In this document: one piece after another, positions 40,533 through 50,192 of the stretch | Numbering within the stretch: the stretch's first letter is position 1 | Layout of the letters: the number at the start of each line of letters is the position of its first letter | NCBI GenBank assembly: GCA_012839355.1 | Contig: DUNK01000013.1 | Span: forward strand, 1 to 64,000 | Length of the DNA stretch: 64,000 bases | Source of the DNA: Acholeplasma sp. | GTDB lineage: Bacteria; Bacillota_I; Bacilli_A; Acholeplasmatales; UBA5453 | Direction of reading: 5' to 3' | Notes under the pieces: model-generated | The model's input: the letters and a program-made list of their open reading frames with translations, nothing else | Database searches by the model: none | What the model was told of the DNA's origin: nothing | Position numbers and translations under genes: made by a program

Positions 40533-41471
40533 ATGACTTTTGCGAGAAGCATTAAAGAAGAGTTAGTTCATTTAAAAACGGATGATGATGAGAGGTTAGC
40601 TGAACTATCTGCTTTAATACAATTGAACGGGGAACTGATTATAAATAATGATGGGATGACGATTAAATTTAAGTCTGTTAATCATGCGATTACGAGACAC
40701 TTTTTTAAGATGGTTAAAGAATTATATGATGCAGAGATGGAAATAGTCTCGCAAACAAATACATTTAACAAAAAAGAATTAAACGTTATTATTTATACTA
40801 AGGCAGAAGAGATTGCTTCTGAGATGGGTTTATTGTCTGTTGGGATGGACGAGTATGAGTTTTTAACTCCTTCAACAATTACTAAGCAAGCCTACTTAAG
40901 AGGAGCGTTTTTAGCCAGCGGTTCAATTAACGATCCAATTACAGCTAATTATCATTTAGAGATTTTTGTTAAGTCGGCAGATAGTGCTATATTTGTCCAA
41001 AGGATGTTTAATAGTTTTAATTTAAACGCTAAGATTACTAAAAGAAGAAATGGTTTTATCGTTTATTTAAAAGAAGCAGAAACGATTAGTGAGTTTTTAA
41101 AAATCATTGGAGCTTATGAGGGTGTATTTAAATTTGAAGATTTAAGAATTCAAAGAGATTTTACTAACTCAATTAATAGAGTGATGAATTGTGAGATAGC
41201 TAATGAAAAGAAAACATTAAAGGCGGCTAAAGATCAATTAAACCAAATAAAGTTTATTAAAAAGTATCGCGATATTAACTTATTAGAACCAACACTTAAG
41301 GAAATTATTGAATTAAGAGAAACTAACCCTTCGGCATCTTTAAATGAACTCTCGCTCGCTTATTATGAAAAGACTGGCGATAAGATGAGTAAGAGCGGGA
41401 TTAATCACCGTCTCCAAAAGATTAGAAACTTAGCGTTTGAGATAGCGAAGAGTTTAGAGAAAATAGAATAG
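40533..41471 (+). CDS. whiA: DNA-binding protein WhiA
   Basis: 312 aa. N-terminal LAGLIDADG-like domains (start TFARSIKEELVHL, later YLRGAFLASGSINDP, LEIFVKSADSAIFVQ) and a C-terminal helix-turn-helix with the family ending (ELSLAYYEKTGDKMSKSGINHRLQKI). WhiA is conserved in Gram-positives including wall-less forms and affects division and chromosome segregation. The hprK-lgt-whiA order matches the Bacillota gene order. Confidence 0.95.
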   Translation: MTFARSIKEELVHLKTDDDERLAELSALIQLNGELIINNDGMTIKFKSVNHAITRHFFKMVKELYDAEMEIVSQTNTFNKKELNVIIYTKAEEIASEMGLLSVGMDEYEFLTPSTITKQAYLRGAFLASGSINDPITANYHLEIFVKSADSAIFVQRMFNSFNLNAKITKRRNGFIVYLKEAETISEFLKIIGAYEGVFKFEDLRIQRDFTNSINRVMNCEIANEKKTLKAAKDQLNQIKFIKKYRDINLLEPTLKEIIELRETNPSASLNELSLAYYEKTGDKMSKSGINHRLQKIRNLAFEIAKSLEKIE

Positions 41472-41537
41472 TATACATACTAAAATTGCACAAAATAAAA
41501 AAATTATGTATAATGATAAAGGCTAGGGGGGAGATTA

Positions 41538-42170
41538 ATGTCTCAACAAAAAAGAAAAACTCAAAAAGGACCGAATAAAGGGCCTCAAAGAATACAACAA
41601 AGAGGAACTCAACAAAAAGAACCAATGAAGGAAGTTCCTAAAAAAGTTAGAATGATTGCGTGGATTATTATGGGCGTAATTGTTTTAGGTGTGGTTGGTG
41701 TATTATTATGGATGGAATTACGTCCTAAACCGAAAGAACCAGAACTACCAGAAAGATATGAAAACATGGCAAATATTTCTACAGCAATTTATGAGGTTAT
41801 TTTAGGAGATAAGTTTTCTGATGAATTAAACGAAGATGATTTAGAAGTTTGGAATGAGATTAAAGATGATTTAGAATACAATGTATATGTATTTATATAT
41901 AATCAAGATTATGAAGTATCAGAAGAAAGCGAAAATTTAGAAAGTTTAGTTAAAGAATTATATAATAAAGAAGGTAAAAACTTTACAATATTAGTTTTAA
42001 ACTATCTTAAAAACGAAGGAATTACTGAACTATTAAGTGAATATAATGTTAGTTTACCAGTTAGCCCTGTCTTAGTTCACATTGAAGGAGACAAGGTAGC
42101 TTTAGGTGGAGTAGCAAAAACATATTTAACAATTTTATCTAAACTAACAAATTTAAAGGGAGCGCAATAA
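41538..42170 (+). CDS. single-pass membrane protein with a possible cysteine-free thioredoxin-like domain
   Basis: 210 aa. A basic, Gln/Lys-rich cytoplasmic N-terminus (1-37) is followed by one transmembrane helix (about 38-58, IAWIIMGVIVLGVVGVLLWM) and an acidic outer domain. The outer domain has a strand VYVFIYNQDYE and later VSLPVSPVLVHIEGDKV, which looks like the cis-Pro end of a thioredoxin fold, but there is no CxxC. It ends 4 nt before tex. Function unknown; the fold is inference. Confidence 0.6.
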   Translation: MSQQKRKTQKGPNKGPQRIQQRGTQQKEPMKEVPKKVRMIAWIIMGVIVLGVVGVLLWMELRPKPKEPELPERYENMANISTAIYEVILGDKFSDELNEDDLEVWNEIKDDLEYNVYVFIYNQDYEVSEESENLESLVKELYNKEGKNFTILVLNYLKNEGITELLSEYNVSLPVSPVLVHIEGDKVALGGVAKTYLTILSKLTNLKGAQ

Positions 42171-42174
42171 AATT

Positions 42175-44358
42175 ATGGATGCGAACTTAATTAAAGATGT
42201 AGCGATAAAGACAAAAATTAAAGAAAGACAAATTGAAGAAGTATTAAAAATGTTAGATGAGGGGAATACAATTCCCTTTATTGCGAGATATCGTAAAGAG
42301 GTTACAGGCGGGTTAGATGAAGAGCAAATTCAAGCAATTCATCAAGAGTGGAGTTATAGTGTTAACTTACAAGAAAGAAAAGAAGCGGTTATTAGATTGA
42401 TTGCTGAAAAGGATATGTTGACACCAGAACTTGAAAAGCAAATTAATGATGCAACAAAGCTTGTTGAAGTAGAAGACCTTTACAGACCATTTAAAGAAAA
42501 GAAAAAGACAAAGGCAACTGAAGCGATTAAAAATGGTTTAGAACCTTTAGCAGATTGGATTTTAACATTTCCAACCGAAGGTACGATTGAAGAAGAAGCA
42601 GAAAAATATTTAAACGAAAATGTTAAGACAACTAAAGATGCAATTGAAGGGGCAGGCTTTATTATTGCTGAAAGAATAAGCGATAATGCCGATTACAGAA
42701 AAGCACTTCGCGAAGAAATGTATAATAGCGGTAGTTTAGTTAGTAAAGCGAAAAAGGAAGCAAGAGAATTAGATCCTAAAGGTGTATATGATCAATATTA
42801 TGATTATAGTGAATTAGTTAAAAATGCACCTCACCATCGTGTACTTGCGATTAATCGCGCTGAGAAACAAAAGGTTGTTACAGTTAAAGTTGAATTAGAT
42901 ACAGAAATTATGCAAGACTTTTTAGAAGCGAAAATAATAACTAACAATGAATCATATGTAAATAGTTATGTTAAAGAGTTTATTGCTGATTCAATTAAGA
43001 GATTAATTTACCCTTCTATTGAACGCGAAATTAGAAGTATGTTAACTGAAAGTGCTGAAGAAGGTGCAATCTTAATCTTTGCGGTAAATTTAGAAAATTT
43101 ATTATTGCAAGCACCACTTAAAGATAAAGTTGTTTTAGGTGTGGACCCTGCGTTTAGAACAGGTTGTAAGTTAACTGTTGTTAATGAGTTAGGGACAGTT
43201 TTAGAAAAAGATGTTATTTATCCACATGAAAAGTTTATCGGTGAACAAGATTATGAAAGAAGAATACCCGATGCGATGAAGACAGTTGTTCAACTAATTA
43301 AAAAATACAATGTTGATATTATCGCAATTGGTAATGGTACAGCTTCACGAGAAACTGAAGCGTTTATTGCTGAGACGATTAAAGATTATAAATTAGATGT
43401 TAAATATGCAATTATTGATGAGTCAGGTGCATCAGTCTATAGTGCGAGCGAGTTAGCAAGAGCTGAGTTTCCTGATTATAGTGTTGAAGAAAGAAGTGCA
43501 GTTTCAATTGCTAGACGTCTTCAAGATCCTTTATCAGAGTTAGTGAAGATTGATCCTAAGTCAATTGGTGTTGGTCAGTATCAGCATGATGTTAACGAGA
43601 AAAAACTTTCTGACCAACTTGACTTCGTAGTCATGAAGGCAGTTAATAGTGTAGGCGTTAATGTTAACACTGCAAGTGTACCACTTCTTAATTATGTTTC
43701 AGGAATCGATAAGACAGTAGCGAAAAACATTGTTGATTATAGAGAAAAAAACGGGCCATTTAAAAACAGACAACAATTATTAAAAGTTCCTAGATTAGGT
43801 GAAAAAGCTTTTGAACAATCAGCAGGTTTCTTAAGGATATTAGACGGCGATGAACCACTTGATATGACTTCAATTCACCCAGAGAGTTATGAAACAACTA
43901 AAGAAATCCTTAGACAAGCGAATTTAGGTGAAGATGCGATTGGGAAACCATCAACTAAACTTTGGATAGAATTAATGGACAGAAGAGAATTAAAAGAAAA
44001 AGTTAATGTAGATAGTTATACATTTAATGATATTTTAGATGCAATCGTTCAACCATTAAGAGACCCAAGAGATGAGTTTGATGCTCCACAATTAAGAGGA
44101 GATATCTTAAAGTTAGAAGACTTAGAAATCGGTATGGAATTAGAAGGTACAGTTAGAAATGTTGTTGATTTTGGAGCATTTGTTGACTGTGGTCTTGAAC
44201 AAGACGGATTAGTACACATCTCTGAGATGAGCACAAGATTCGTCAAAGATCCAAATGAGTTTGTCTCAGTTGGTGATATTATTAAAGTTTGGGTGTTAGA
44301 TGTTAATAAGAGTAAAGGTAAAATCTCTTTAACAATGATTCCGCCTAGCAAAAGATAA
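42175..44358 (+). CDS. tex: Tex-family RNA-binding transcription accessory protein
   Basis: 727 aa, full length. Order of parts: Tex N-terminal helical domain (FIARYRKEVTGGLDEEQ), YqgF/RuvC-like domain (VLGVDPAFRTGCKL), helix-hairpin-helix region (VNTASVPLLNYVSGIDKTVAKNIV) and a C-terminal S1 domain (GMELEGTVRNVVDFGAFVDCG). Tex proteins bind nucleic acid and influence transcription. It is followed by a strong tRNA promoter. Confidence 0.95.
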   Translation: MDANLIKDVAIKTKIKERQIEEVLKMLDEGNTIPFIARYRKEVTGGLDEEQIQAIHQEWSYSVNLQERKEAVIRLIAEKDMLTPELEKQINDATKLVEVEDLYRPFKEKKKTKATEAIKNGLEPLADWILTFPTEGTIEEEAEKYLNENVKTTKDAIEGAGFIIAERISDNADYRKALREEMYNSGSLVSKAKKEARELDPKGVYDQYYDYSELVKNAPHHRVLAINRAEKQKVVTVKVELDTEIMQDFLEAKIITNNESYVNSYVKEFIADSIKRLIYPSIEREIRSMLTESAEEGAILIFAVNLENLLLQAPLKDKVVLGVDPAFRTGCKLTVVNELGTVLEKDVIYPHEKFIGEQDYERRIPDAMKTVVQLIKKYNVDIIAIGNGTASRETEAFIAETIKDYKLDVKYAIIDESGASVYSASELARAEFPDYSVEERSAVSIARRLQDPLSELVKIDPKSIGVGQYQHDVNEKKLSDQLDFVVMKAVNSVGVNVNTASVPLLNYVSGIDKTVAKNIVDYREKNGPFKNRQQLLKVPRLGEKAFEQSAGFLRILDGDEPLDMTSIHPESYETTKEILRQANLGEDAIGKPSTKLWIELMDRRELKEKVNVDSYTFNDILDAIVQPLRDPRDEFDAPQLRGDILKLEDLEIGMELEGTVRNVVDFGAFVDCGLEQDGLVHISEMSTRFVKDPNEFVSVGDIIKVWVLDVNKSKGKISLTMIPPSKR

Positions 44359-44374
44359 AAAACTATTAAATATA

Positions 44375-44403
44375 TTGACAAAAAGAATTAAATAAGATAT
44401 TAT
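44375..44403 (+). promoter_or_regulatory. consensus sigma-70 promoter of the tRNA-Ser/Glu operon
   Basis: TTGACA and TATTAT with a 17-nt spacer, 14 nt upstream of the tRNA-Ser. It is one of the few promoters here with a perfect -35. Confidence 0.85.
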
Positions 44404-44417
44404 GGAGTGGCACGTTT

Positions 44418-44508
44418 GGAGTAGTACTCAAGAGGCTGAAGAGGCGCCCCTGCTAAGGGTGTAGATCGGTAAAACGGTGCGAGGGTTCAAATCCCTCCTA
44501 CTCCGCCA
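44418..44508 (+). tRNA. tRNA-Ser(GCU)
   Basis: 91-nt class II tRNA with long variable arm; GGAGTAG pairs with CTACTCC, anticodon GCT in the loop CTGCTAA, T-loop GGTTCAAATC, encoded CCA end. Reads AGC/AGU codons. Confidence 0.93.
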
Positions 44509-44527
44509 TTTCATAAATATCATAGTA

Positions 44528-44603
44528 GGCCGATTGGAGAAGCGGTTAACTCACAAGCCTTTCACGCTTGCATACAGGGGTTCGAATCCCCTATCGGTCG
44601 CCA
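44528..44603 (+). tRNA. tRNA-Glu(UUC)
   Basis: 76 nt; acceptor GGCCGAT / ATCGGTC, anticodon TTC in the loop CTTTCAC, T-loop GGTTCGAATC, encoded CCA. Co-transcribed with tRNA-Ser from the promoter at 44375. Confidence 0.93.
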
Positions 44604-44615
44604 TTTAAAAGTAAT

Positions 44616-44643
44616 AATGCTGCAGTGTTGCAGCATTTTTTCA
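44616..44643 (+). terminator. terminator of the tRNA-Ser/Glu operon
   Basis: AATGCTGCA pairs with TGCAGCATT around a 4-nt loop, followed by a T run. Confidence 0.9.
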
Positions 44644-44663
44644 TTTTTAGAAAAAATTGAAAA

Positions 44664-44693
44664 ATAAAAAAACACACCGAATTTTTAGTGTGT
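44664..44693 (-). terminator. probable terminator of tdk
   Basis: On the minus strand ACACAC pairs with GTGTGT, followed by seven T residues. It lies 76 nt beyond the tdk stop. Confidence 0.6.
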
Positions 44694-44768
44694 AATTTTA
44701 ATAAAAATTATATATATCTTTTTTCTCATAGATATTTTTAAGTATATGGTGTAAAATAGTAGCAATTA

Positions 44769-45362
44769 TTATAAATTATTTTTTGGTTTGCCAGGAACTT
44801 CATGATGTTTTCTTGAGCGTGGTTCATATGATTCAGAACCTGCAACTAAAACGATTGGATCATTATAATTTGCTGGTTTACCATCAATTAATCTTTGAGT
44901 ACGAGTAGCGGGTTCGCCAGACTTCACGCAAATGGCAGTTAGTTTATCAACCTTTTCAGCGATTGCAAGTAGTTGTGGCATTGGGCCAAAAGGCTCACCT
45001 CTAAAGTCAGAATCAAGACCACCAATTATAACTCTTAAACCTGAGTCTGCTAAGTGTTGGGCAACATTAACGATATCATCGCTGAAGAATTGTGCCTCAT
45101 CAATTACAACACAATTAGTGTCAGGTTTAATGTAGTTTAAAATTTCTTTAGGTTGGTTAATGTTGATTGATGATTGTTCGCGTTTATCATGAGAGACGAT
45201 TTTTGTTTCAGAATAACGATTATCAATGGTAGGTTTAAAAACTAAAACATTTTGTTTAGCGTATTCCATACGCTTAATTCTTCTTATAATTTCTTCAGTT
45301 TTACCTGCGAACATCGGTCCGCAAATAATTTCTATCCAACCACTTGTTGTTTGCTTAGCCAT
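44769..45362 (-). CDS. tdk: thymidine kinase (type II) with an eroded zinc site
   Basis: Salvages thymidine to dTMP. P-loop [14 protein letters not shown], Walker B VIDEAQFF, and the substrate lasso [11 protein letters not shown]...[12 protein letters not shown] are clear. Family proteins carry four zinc ligands as CxxC and a later C/H pair; here the first pair reads CVKSG and the later Cys is Ser (PRSRKHH), so only parts of the site remain. I start at the Met of MAKQTTSG, 10 nt after GGAG, instead of the track start within that site. 197 aa. Confidence 0.93.
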   Translation of the reverse strand: MAKQTTSGWIEIICGPMFAGKTEEIIRRIKRMEYAKQNVLVFKPTIDNRYSETKIVSHDKREQSSININQPKEILNYIKPDTNCVVIDEAQFFSDDIVNVAQHLADSGLRVIIGGLDSDFRGEPFGPMPQLLAIAEKVDKLTAICVKSGEPATRTQRLIDGKPANYNDPIVLVAGSESYEPRSRKHHEVPGKPKNNL

Positions 45363-45492
45363 AAGTTTCACACTCCTCATAAAGAGTATATATGTTTATA
45401 AAATAAAAAACAATAATTTAAAGGTAATGTGGGATATTTAAAATAATCCCAAAAAAAACACCGGAATATGATAAAATTAGTATGGTGGTATA

Positions 45493-46401
45493 ATGAAGGT
45501 TTGTTTCATCTGTAATCCCGAAAGCGGTTCGGGAAAAATAACTTCATATTTAACATGGATAGAAGAAGAGTTTAAAAAATATGATCATGAAATTACTCTT
45601 TATAAGACCGAAAAGAAGAAAGATGCTTATCATCAAGCCCTTTTAACAAGCAGTTATGATATGGTACTTGTTGCGGGCGGAGATGGGACTTTAAATGAAG
45701 TTATTAATGGGGTTATGGAGTTAGAAAAAAAACCGGTTATTGCATATATCCCTACAGGAACAGTTAATGATGTTGGTCATTTAATCGGAATGAAAAAAAG
45801 AGTTAAGAAAACAATTAAGATTATTTTAAGAAAACCTGTAGTTAAAGAATTAGATATTTGTAAGATTAATGATAAATACTTTGTATATGTTGCGGCTGCT
45901 GGGAAGTTTACGAAAAGCAGTTATGATATAAGTAGAAAGTCTAAAAAGTATTTAGGTAGAACAGCTTATTTCTTAAGAGGTTCAAAAGAATTATTTAAAG
46001 ATTATAATATTCCAATTAAAGTAACATCTAATATTAAAGTTTATGAAGAGACAAGTGCTTTAATATTAATTATGAACGGCAGAAGAATTGGTGGACTTAG
46101 TTTGTATAATTTAAAAAACAAGTTAGATGATGGATTAATGTCGTTAAGAAGTTTTAAAAGAGAAAGATTTATGTTTTTAAGAGTAATGTTGTTTTTTATG
46201 ACTGGTGGATTATATGATACTAGAAAAAATAGAACATTTAGAGATTCATATTTTAAAATAGAAACGAATGATGATGTTAGTTGGAACATCGATGGAGAAT
46301 ATATGGGTAAAGGATCAATAGAAGTAAAGGTTGTTCCTAGAGCAGTTAAGTTTATAGTAAATAAAAGAAAGTTAAAGAGAAGTTTTGTAAAAGAAAAGTA
46401 G
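45493..46401 (+). CDS. diacylglycerol kinase family lipid kinase
   Basis: 302 aa, DAGK catalytic fold (YegS/DgkB/BmrU class). The nucleotide loop is LVAGGDGTLNEVINGV (about residues 58-73), with the N-terminal CNPESGSGK and the PTGTVNDVGHLIG segment in which the usual N-D-F-A is NDVG. Substrate may be diacylglycerol or another lipid alcohol. GGTGG before ATG. It lies 14 nt before the GH13-like gene and is probably co-transcribed. A broken copy of the same type of N-terminus may lie at 56164. Confidence 0.85.
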   Translation: MKVCFICNPESGSGKITSYLTWIEEEFKKYDHEITLYKTEKKKDAYHQALLTSSYDMVLVAGGDGTLNEVINGVMELEKKPVIAYIPTGTVNDVGHLIGMKKRVKKTIKIILRKPVVKELDICKINDKYFVYVAAAGKFTKSSYDISRKSKKYLGRTAYFLRGSKELFKDYNIPIKVTSNIKVYEETSALILIMNGRRIGGLSLYNLKNKLDDGLMSLRSFKRERFMFLRVMLFFMTGGLYDTRKNRTFRDSYFKIETNDDVSWNIDGEYMGKGSIEVKVVPRAVKFIVNKRKLKRSFVKEK

Positions 46402-46415
46402 TAAGGAGGGGTACC

Positions 46416-47714
46416 ATGAATAAAGATTCAAAGAGACATCTAAGAAGCGAAAACATTTATCAAGTATTTTTAAGACAACATCCAAAAGATGGTACTTTTA
46501 AAAGTTTAATTTCTGATCTCCCAAGAATTAAAAGTTTGGGTATGAATTATATTTATTTAATGCCTATTCATCCAATTGGAAAAGTAAATAGAAAAGGTTT
46601 AATAGGCAGTCCATATTCTGTTTCAGATTATATGGAAATTAATCCTGAATACGGAACAATGGAAGACTTTAAAAAGTTTATGAAAAAGGCGCAAGAATTA
46701 AACTTAAAAGTAATGCTTGATATGGTCTTTCATCACACGAGTCATGATGCAGTTTTATATCAAAAACACCCTGATTGGTATTATAAGGAAAACGGCTTAC
46801 CTACAAGAAAAGTATATGATTGTCAAGACATTATAGATTTAGATTTTAGAAATGAAGATTTGCATGAGTATTTGATTGATGTTTTACTTTTTTGGACAGG
46901 TTTAGGAGTTGCAGGTTTTAGGTTTGGTTCTGCTTCATTAATACCGATTTCGTTTTGGAAAAAAGCGAAAGAAAAAGTGCTCGCAAAACACCCTAATGTT
47001 TTATTTTTAGGAGAATCATCACATCTTAAATTTATTAAAGAAAAAAGAGATGAAGGTTATTTAGTTTTAAGTGATGGAGAGTTATATGAAGTGTTTGATA
47101 TTTTATATGATTATGATGTTTATACTGAGTATAACAATTATTTAAAAGACTATTCTAAATTAAACATTTGGCTAACAGCTATTAATAATCAAGAATCACT
47201 CTACCCAAAAGATTATGTTAAGTTAAGATTTTTAGAAAACCATGATATAAATAGAGTGGCAAGTTATATTGATGACGAAAATAGACTTTTGAATTTAACA
47301 GCGATGTTAGGTTATTTAAAAGGGGCAATGATGATTTTTGCTGGGCAAGAATATAAAGTTAAAAAGAGGCCATCGCTTTTTGAAATTGATAGAATTAAAT
47401 TTTTAGAAGAAGAAAAAGAAATATATGATTTAATCCATAAGATGAGTCATATTAGAAAAGACGAGTTATTTCAAACAGGAGTGTTTAGAGTTCATCTTCA
47501 AGATAAAGAAGTAGCGGTATTTAGTTACGAGAATGAGATGTCAATTGCTTATGGGATATTTAATTTAGGTAGTGTTCAAGGCGAGATTGATTTAAATTTA
47601 AAGGATGGAATCTATCAAAATATTTTATATCCTAACCAAGTAAAAATTAGCGAAGGCAAATTACAATTGGCAGATAAACCGATGATTTTATTTGCGATGA
47701 AAAGATTAATTTAA
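46416..47714 (+). CDS. alpha-amylase family (GH13) protein lacking the catalytic nucleophile
   Basis: 432 aa TIM-barrel protein. GH13 regions: region I MLDMVFHHTSHD, region II GVAGFRFGSASLIP, region III FLGESSH (acid/base Glu200), region IV FLENHDINR (Asp277). In active enzymes region II is GFRxD with Asp as nucleophile; here residue 171 is Gly (GGT). Hydrolysis by the normal mechanism is not expected. No signal peptide, so it is cytoplasmic. AGGAGG precedes ATG. A short C-terminal beta domain is present. It could be a sugar-binding or scaffold protein, or use another mechanism. Confidence 0.8.
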   Translation: MNKDSKRHLRSENIYQVFLRQHPKDGTFKSLISDLPRIKSLGMNYIYLMPIHPIGKVNRKGLIGSPYSVSDYMEINPEYGTMEDFKKFMKKAQELNLKVMLDMVFHHTSHDAVLYQKHPDWYYKENGLPTRKVYDCQDIIDLDFRNEDLHEYLIDVLLFWTGLGVAGFRFGSASLIPISFWKKAKEKVLAKHPNVLFLGESSHLKFIKEKRDEGYLVLSDGELYEVFDILYDYDVYTEYNNYLKDYSKLNIWLTAINNQESLYPKDYVKLRFLENHDINRVASYIDDENRLLNLTAMLGYLKGAMMIFAGQEYKVKKRPSLFEIDRIKFLEEEKEIYDLIHKMSHIRKDELFQTGVFRVHLQDKEVAVFSYENEMSIAYGIFNLGSVQGEIDLNLKDGIYQNILYPNQVKISEGKLQLADKPMILFAMKRLI

Positions 47715-47751
47715 GTGAGATTTTGTAAAAAAAATTAATAATGTTGTTCAC

Positions 47752-47780
47752 TTGATTATGTTAGAGCCATTACTTATAAT
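47752..47780 (+). promoter_or_regulatory. promoter of the nrd locus
   Basis: TTGATT and TATAAT with a 17-nt spacer, 47 nt before the nrdD ATG. I looked for paired NrdR-box palindromes near it and did not see any. Confidence 0.65.
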
Positions 47781-47827
47781 GGAAATGTGGAAATTTCGAA
47801 AAAAAATAATTTAAAGGAGCGAGAAAA

Positions 47828-50173
47828 ATGATTAGACAAATTAAGAAACGCGACGGTAGGCTGCAAAAGTTTGATCCATCAAAAATAGCGGTTGCGATTA
47901 ACAAAGCTTTTGGTGGGACAAAAAACGTTGAGTCATTCACTTACGCGATGCACATAACTGAAAAATTAAACAAATTAGAAGTAGATGTTATTGATATTGA
48001 GGATGTACAGGATGAAGTTGAAAAATATTTAATGACTGTTGATCCAGAAGTAGCGAAAAAATACATCTTATATCGCCGTGACAGAGAAAGAATGCGTCAC
48101 GCGAAAGAAACAGTGTTTAATTATAAAAAGACAGTTGAGGACTATTTAAAGATTGAAGACTGGCGAGTTAAAGAAAACTCAACAGTTAACTATTCGCTTG
48201 GCGGATTAATCTTAAACAACTCTGGAGCAATTACTGCTAACTATTGGTTATCAGAAGTATATGATGAAGAAATAGCTGAAGCACATCGCCGTGCTGATAT
48301 TCATATTCATGATTTATCAATGTTATCAGCTTATTGTGCTGGTTGGGATTTAGAACAAGTTATTAAAGAGGGCGTTGGTGGAGTTGAAGGCAAGATTACT
48401 TCAAAACCAGCAAAGCATTTATCAACATTGTCTAATCAATTAGTTAACTTTTTAGGTATTATGCAAAATGAATGGGCAGGCGCGCAAGCATTCTCATCAT
48501 TTGATACTTATTTAGCTCCTTTTGTAAAAGTTGATAATTTAAGTTATGAAGAAGTTAAACAAGCAATCCAATCATTCGTGTTTGGAGTAAACACACCGAG
48601 CCGCTGGGGTTGTCAGGCTCCGTTTTCTAACATCACACTAGACTGGACTGTACCAGCAGACTTAGCTGAAAGACCAGCATTAGTTGGTGGAGAAGAGATG
48701 GACTTCTTATATAAAGATTGTCAAAAAGAAATGGATATGGTTAATAAAGCATTCTTAGAAGTAATGATTGAAGGGGATGCTAATGGTAGAGGATTCCAAT
48801 ATCCAATTCCAACATATTCAATTACTAGTGAATTTGATTGGTCAGAGACTGAAAACAATAAATTATTATTTGAAATGACAGCTAAATATGGAACACCTTA
48901 TTTTTCTAACTATATCAATTCTGATATGGAACCATCAGATGTTAGATCAATGTGCTGCCGTTTACGTTTAGACTTAAGAGAATTAAGAAAGAAATCAGGC
49001 GGATACTTTGGTGCAGGTTCTAATACGGGTTCAATCGGTGTTGTAACAATCAACTTACCAAGAATTGCATACTTAGCAACAGATGAAGAAGATTTCTATA
49101 AACGTTTAGGTCATTTAATGGATATTTCAGCGCGTTCACTTAAATTAAAACGCGATGTTGTAACACAATTATTAGAGGCGGGATTATATCCTTATACTAA
49201 ACGTTATTTAGGACACTTTAATAATCACTTTTCAACAATCGGTTTAATCGGTATGAACGAAGCAGGCTTAAACGCTTGTTGGTTAAAGAAAGATTTAACA
49301 CACATCGAAACACAAGATTTTGCTGAAGATGTCTTAAACTTTATGAGAGAAAGATTATCAGACTATCAAGAATTATATGGAGACTTATATAACTTAGAAG
49401 CAACTCCAGCTGAATCTACAACATATCGTTTAGCTAAGCATGACCGTGCAAGATATAGTGATATTATTACAGCTTCAGAATTTGGAGATGTACCATATTA
49501 CACTAACTCTTCACACTTACCAGTTAGTTATACTGATTCAGTATCAAAAGCACTTCAAATCCAAGATAGATTACAAGTGTTATATACATCAGGAACAGTA
49601 TTCCATGCGTTTTTAGGTCAAAAACTTCAAAGCTGGCAAGCAGCGATGAATGTAGTTAGAAGAATTGCTGAAAACTTTAAGTTACCATATTTCACATTAT
49701 CTCCAACATATTCTATTTGTCCAGAACACGGATATATTACAGGAGAAGAACCAAAATGCTTAAAGTGTGGAGCGGAAACAGAAGTGTATTCAAGAATTAC
49801 AGGTTACTATAGACCACTTAAAAACTGGAACGATGGTAAACAAAAAGAATATGCAGATAGAAAAGAATATGTAATTAGTGGTCATGGCGTTGTTGAAGAT
49901 GCATTAGCAGAAGTAGATCAAGGATTAAAGTTAAGTGATTTAAAAGATGTTAAACTATTATTATTCACTACACACACTTGTCCAAACTGCGATATGATAA
50001 AAGAGTTCTTACAAAAAGAAAAAGTAGAATACGATATAATCGTTGCTGATGAAAATACGGAACTAACTACTAAATATAATATTAAACAAGTTCCAACATT
50101 AGTAGTTGAATCAAAAGACAGTGTAGAAAAATATAATAACTTTTCTAACATTATAAGTTTTATAAATAACTAA
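47828..50173 (+). CDS. nrdD: anaerobic (class III) ribonucleotide reductase with C-terminal glutaredoxin-like domain
   Basis: Glycyl-radical enzyme reducing ribonucleotides to deoxyribonucleotides without oxygen. Residues 1-90 form an ATP-cone (IRQIKKRDGRLQKF). Catalytic Cys candidates lie in LSAYCAGWD and PSRWGCQAP, with SMCCRLRLDLREL further on. A Cys4 zinc module (CPEHG...CLKCG) precedes the radical loop SRITGYYRPL with its Gly. From about residue 705 a redoxin-like domain is fused, with CPNC at 718-721 and the cis-Pro loop VPTLVV. This suggests reduction by its own redoxin instead of formate. AAGGAGCG before ATG. Confidence 0.93.
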   Translation: MIRQIKKRDGRLQKFDPSKIAVAINKAFGGTKNVESFTYAMHITEKLNKLEVDVIDIEDVQDEVEKYLMTVDPEVAKKYILYRRDRERMRHAKETVFNYKKTVEDYLKIEDWRVKENSTVNYSLGGLILNNSGAITANYWLSEVYDEEIAEAHRRADIHIHDLSMLSAYCAGWDLEQVIKEGVGGVEGKITSKPAKHLSTLSNQLVNFLGIMQNEWAGAQAFSSFDTYLAPFVKVDNLSYEEVKQAIQSFVFGVNTPSRWGCQAPFSNITLDWTVPADLAERPALVGGEEMDFLYKDCQKEMDMVNKAFLEVMIEGDANGRGFQYPIPTYSITSEFDWSETENNKLLFEMTAKYGTPYFSNYINSDMEPSDVRSMCCRLRLDLRELRKKSGGYFGAGSNTGSIGVVTINLPRIAYLATDEEDFYKRLGHLMDISARSLKLKRDVVTQLLEAGLYPYTKRYLGHFNNHFSTIGLIGMNEAGLNACWLKKDLTHIETQDFAEDVLNFMRERLSDYQELYGDLYNLEATPAESTTYRLAKHDRARYSDIITASEFGDVPYYTNSSHLPVSYTDSVSKALQIQDRLQVLYTSGTVFHAFLGQKLQSWQAAMNVVRRIAENFKLPYFTLSPTYSICPEHGYITGEEPKCLKCGAETEVYSRITGYYRPLKNWNDGKQKEYADRKEYVISGHGVVEDALAEVDQGLKLSDLKDVKLLLFTTHTCPNCDMIKEFLQKEKVEYDIIVADENTELTTKYNIKQVPTLVVESKDSVEKYNNFSNIISFINN

Positions 50174-50192
50174 TAAATAATTAACTAAAAAT

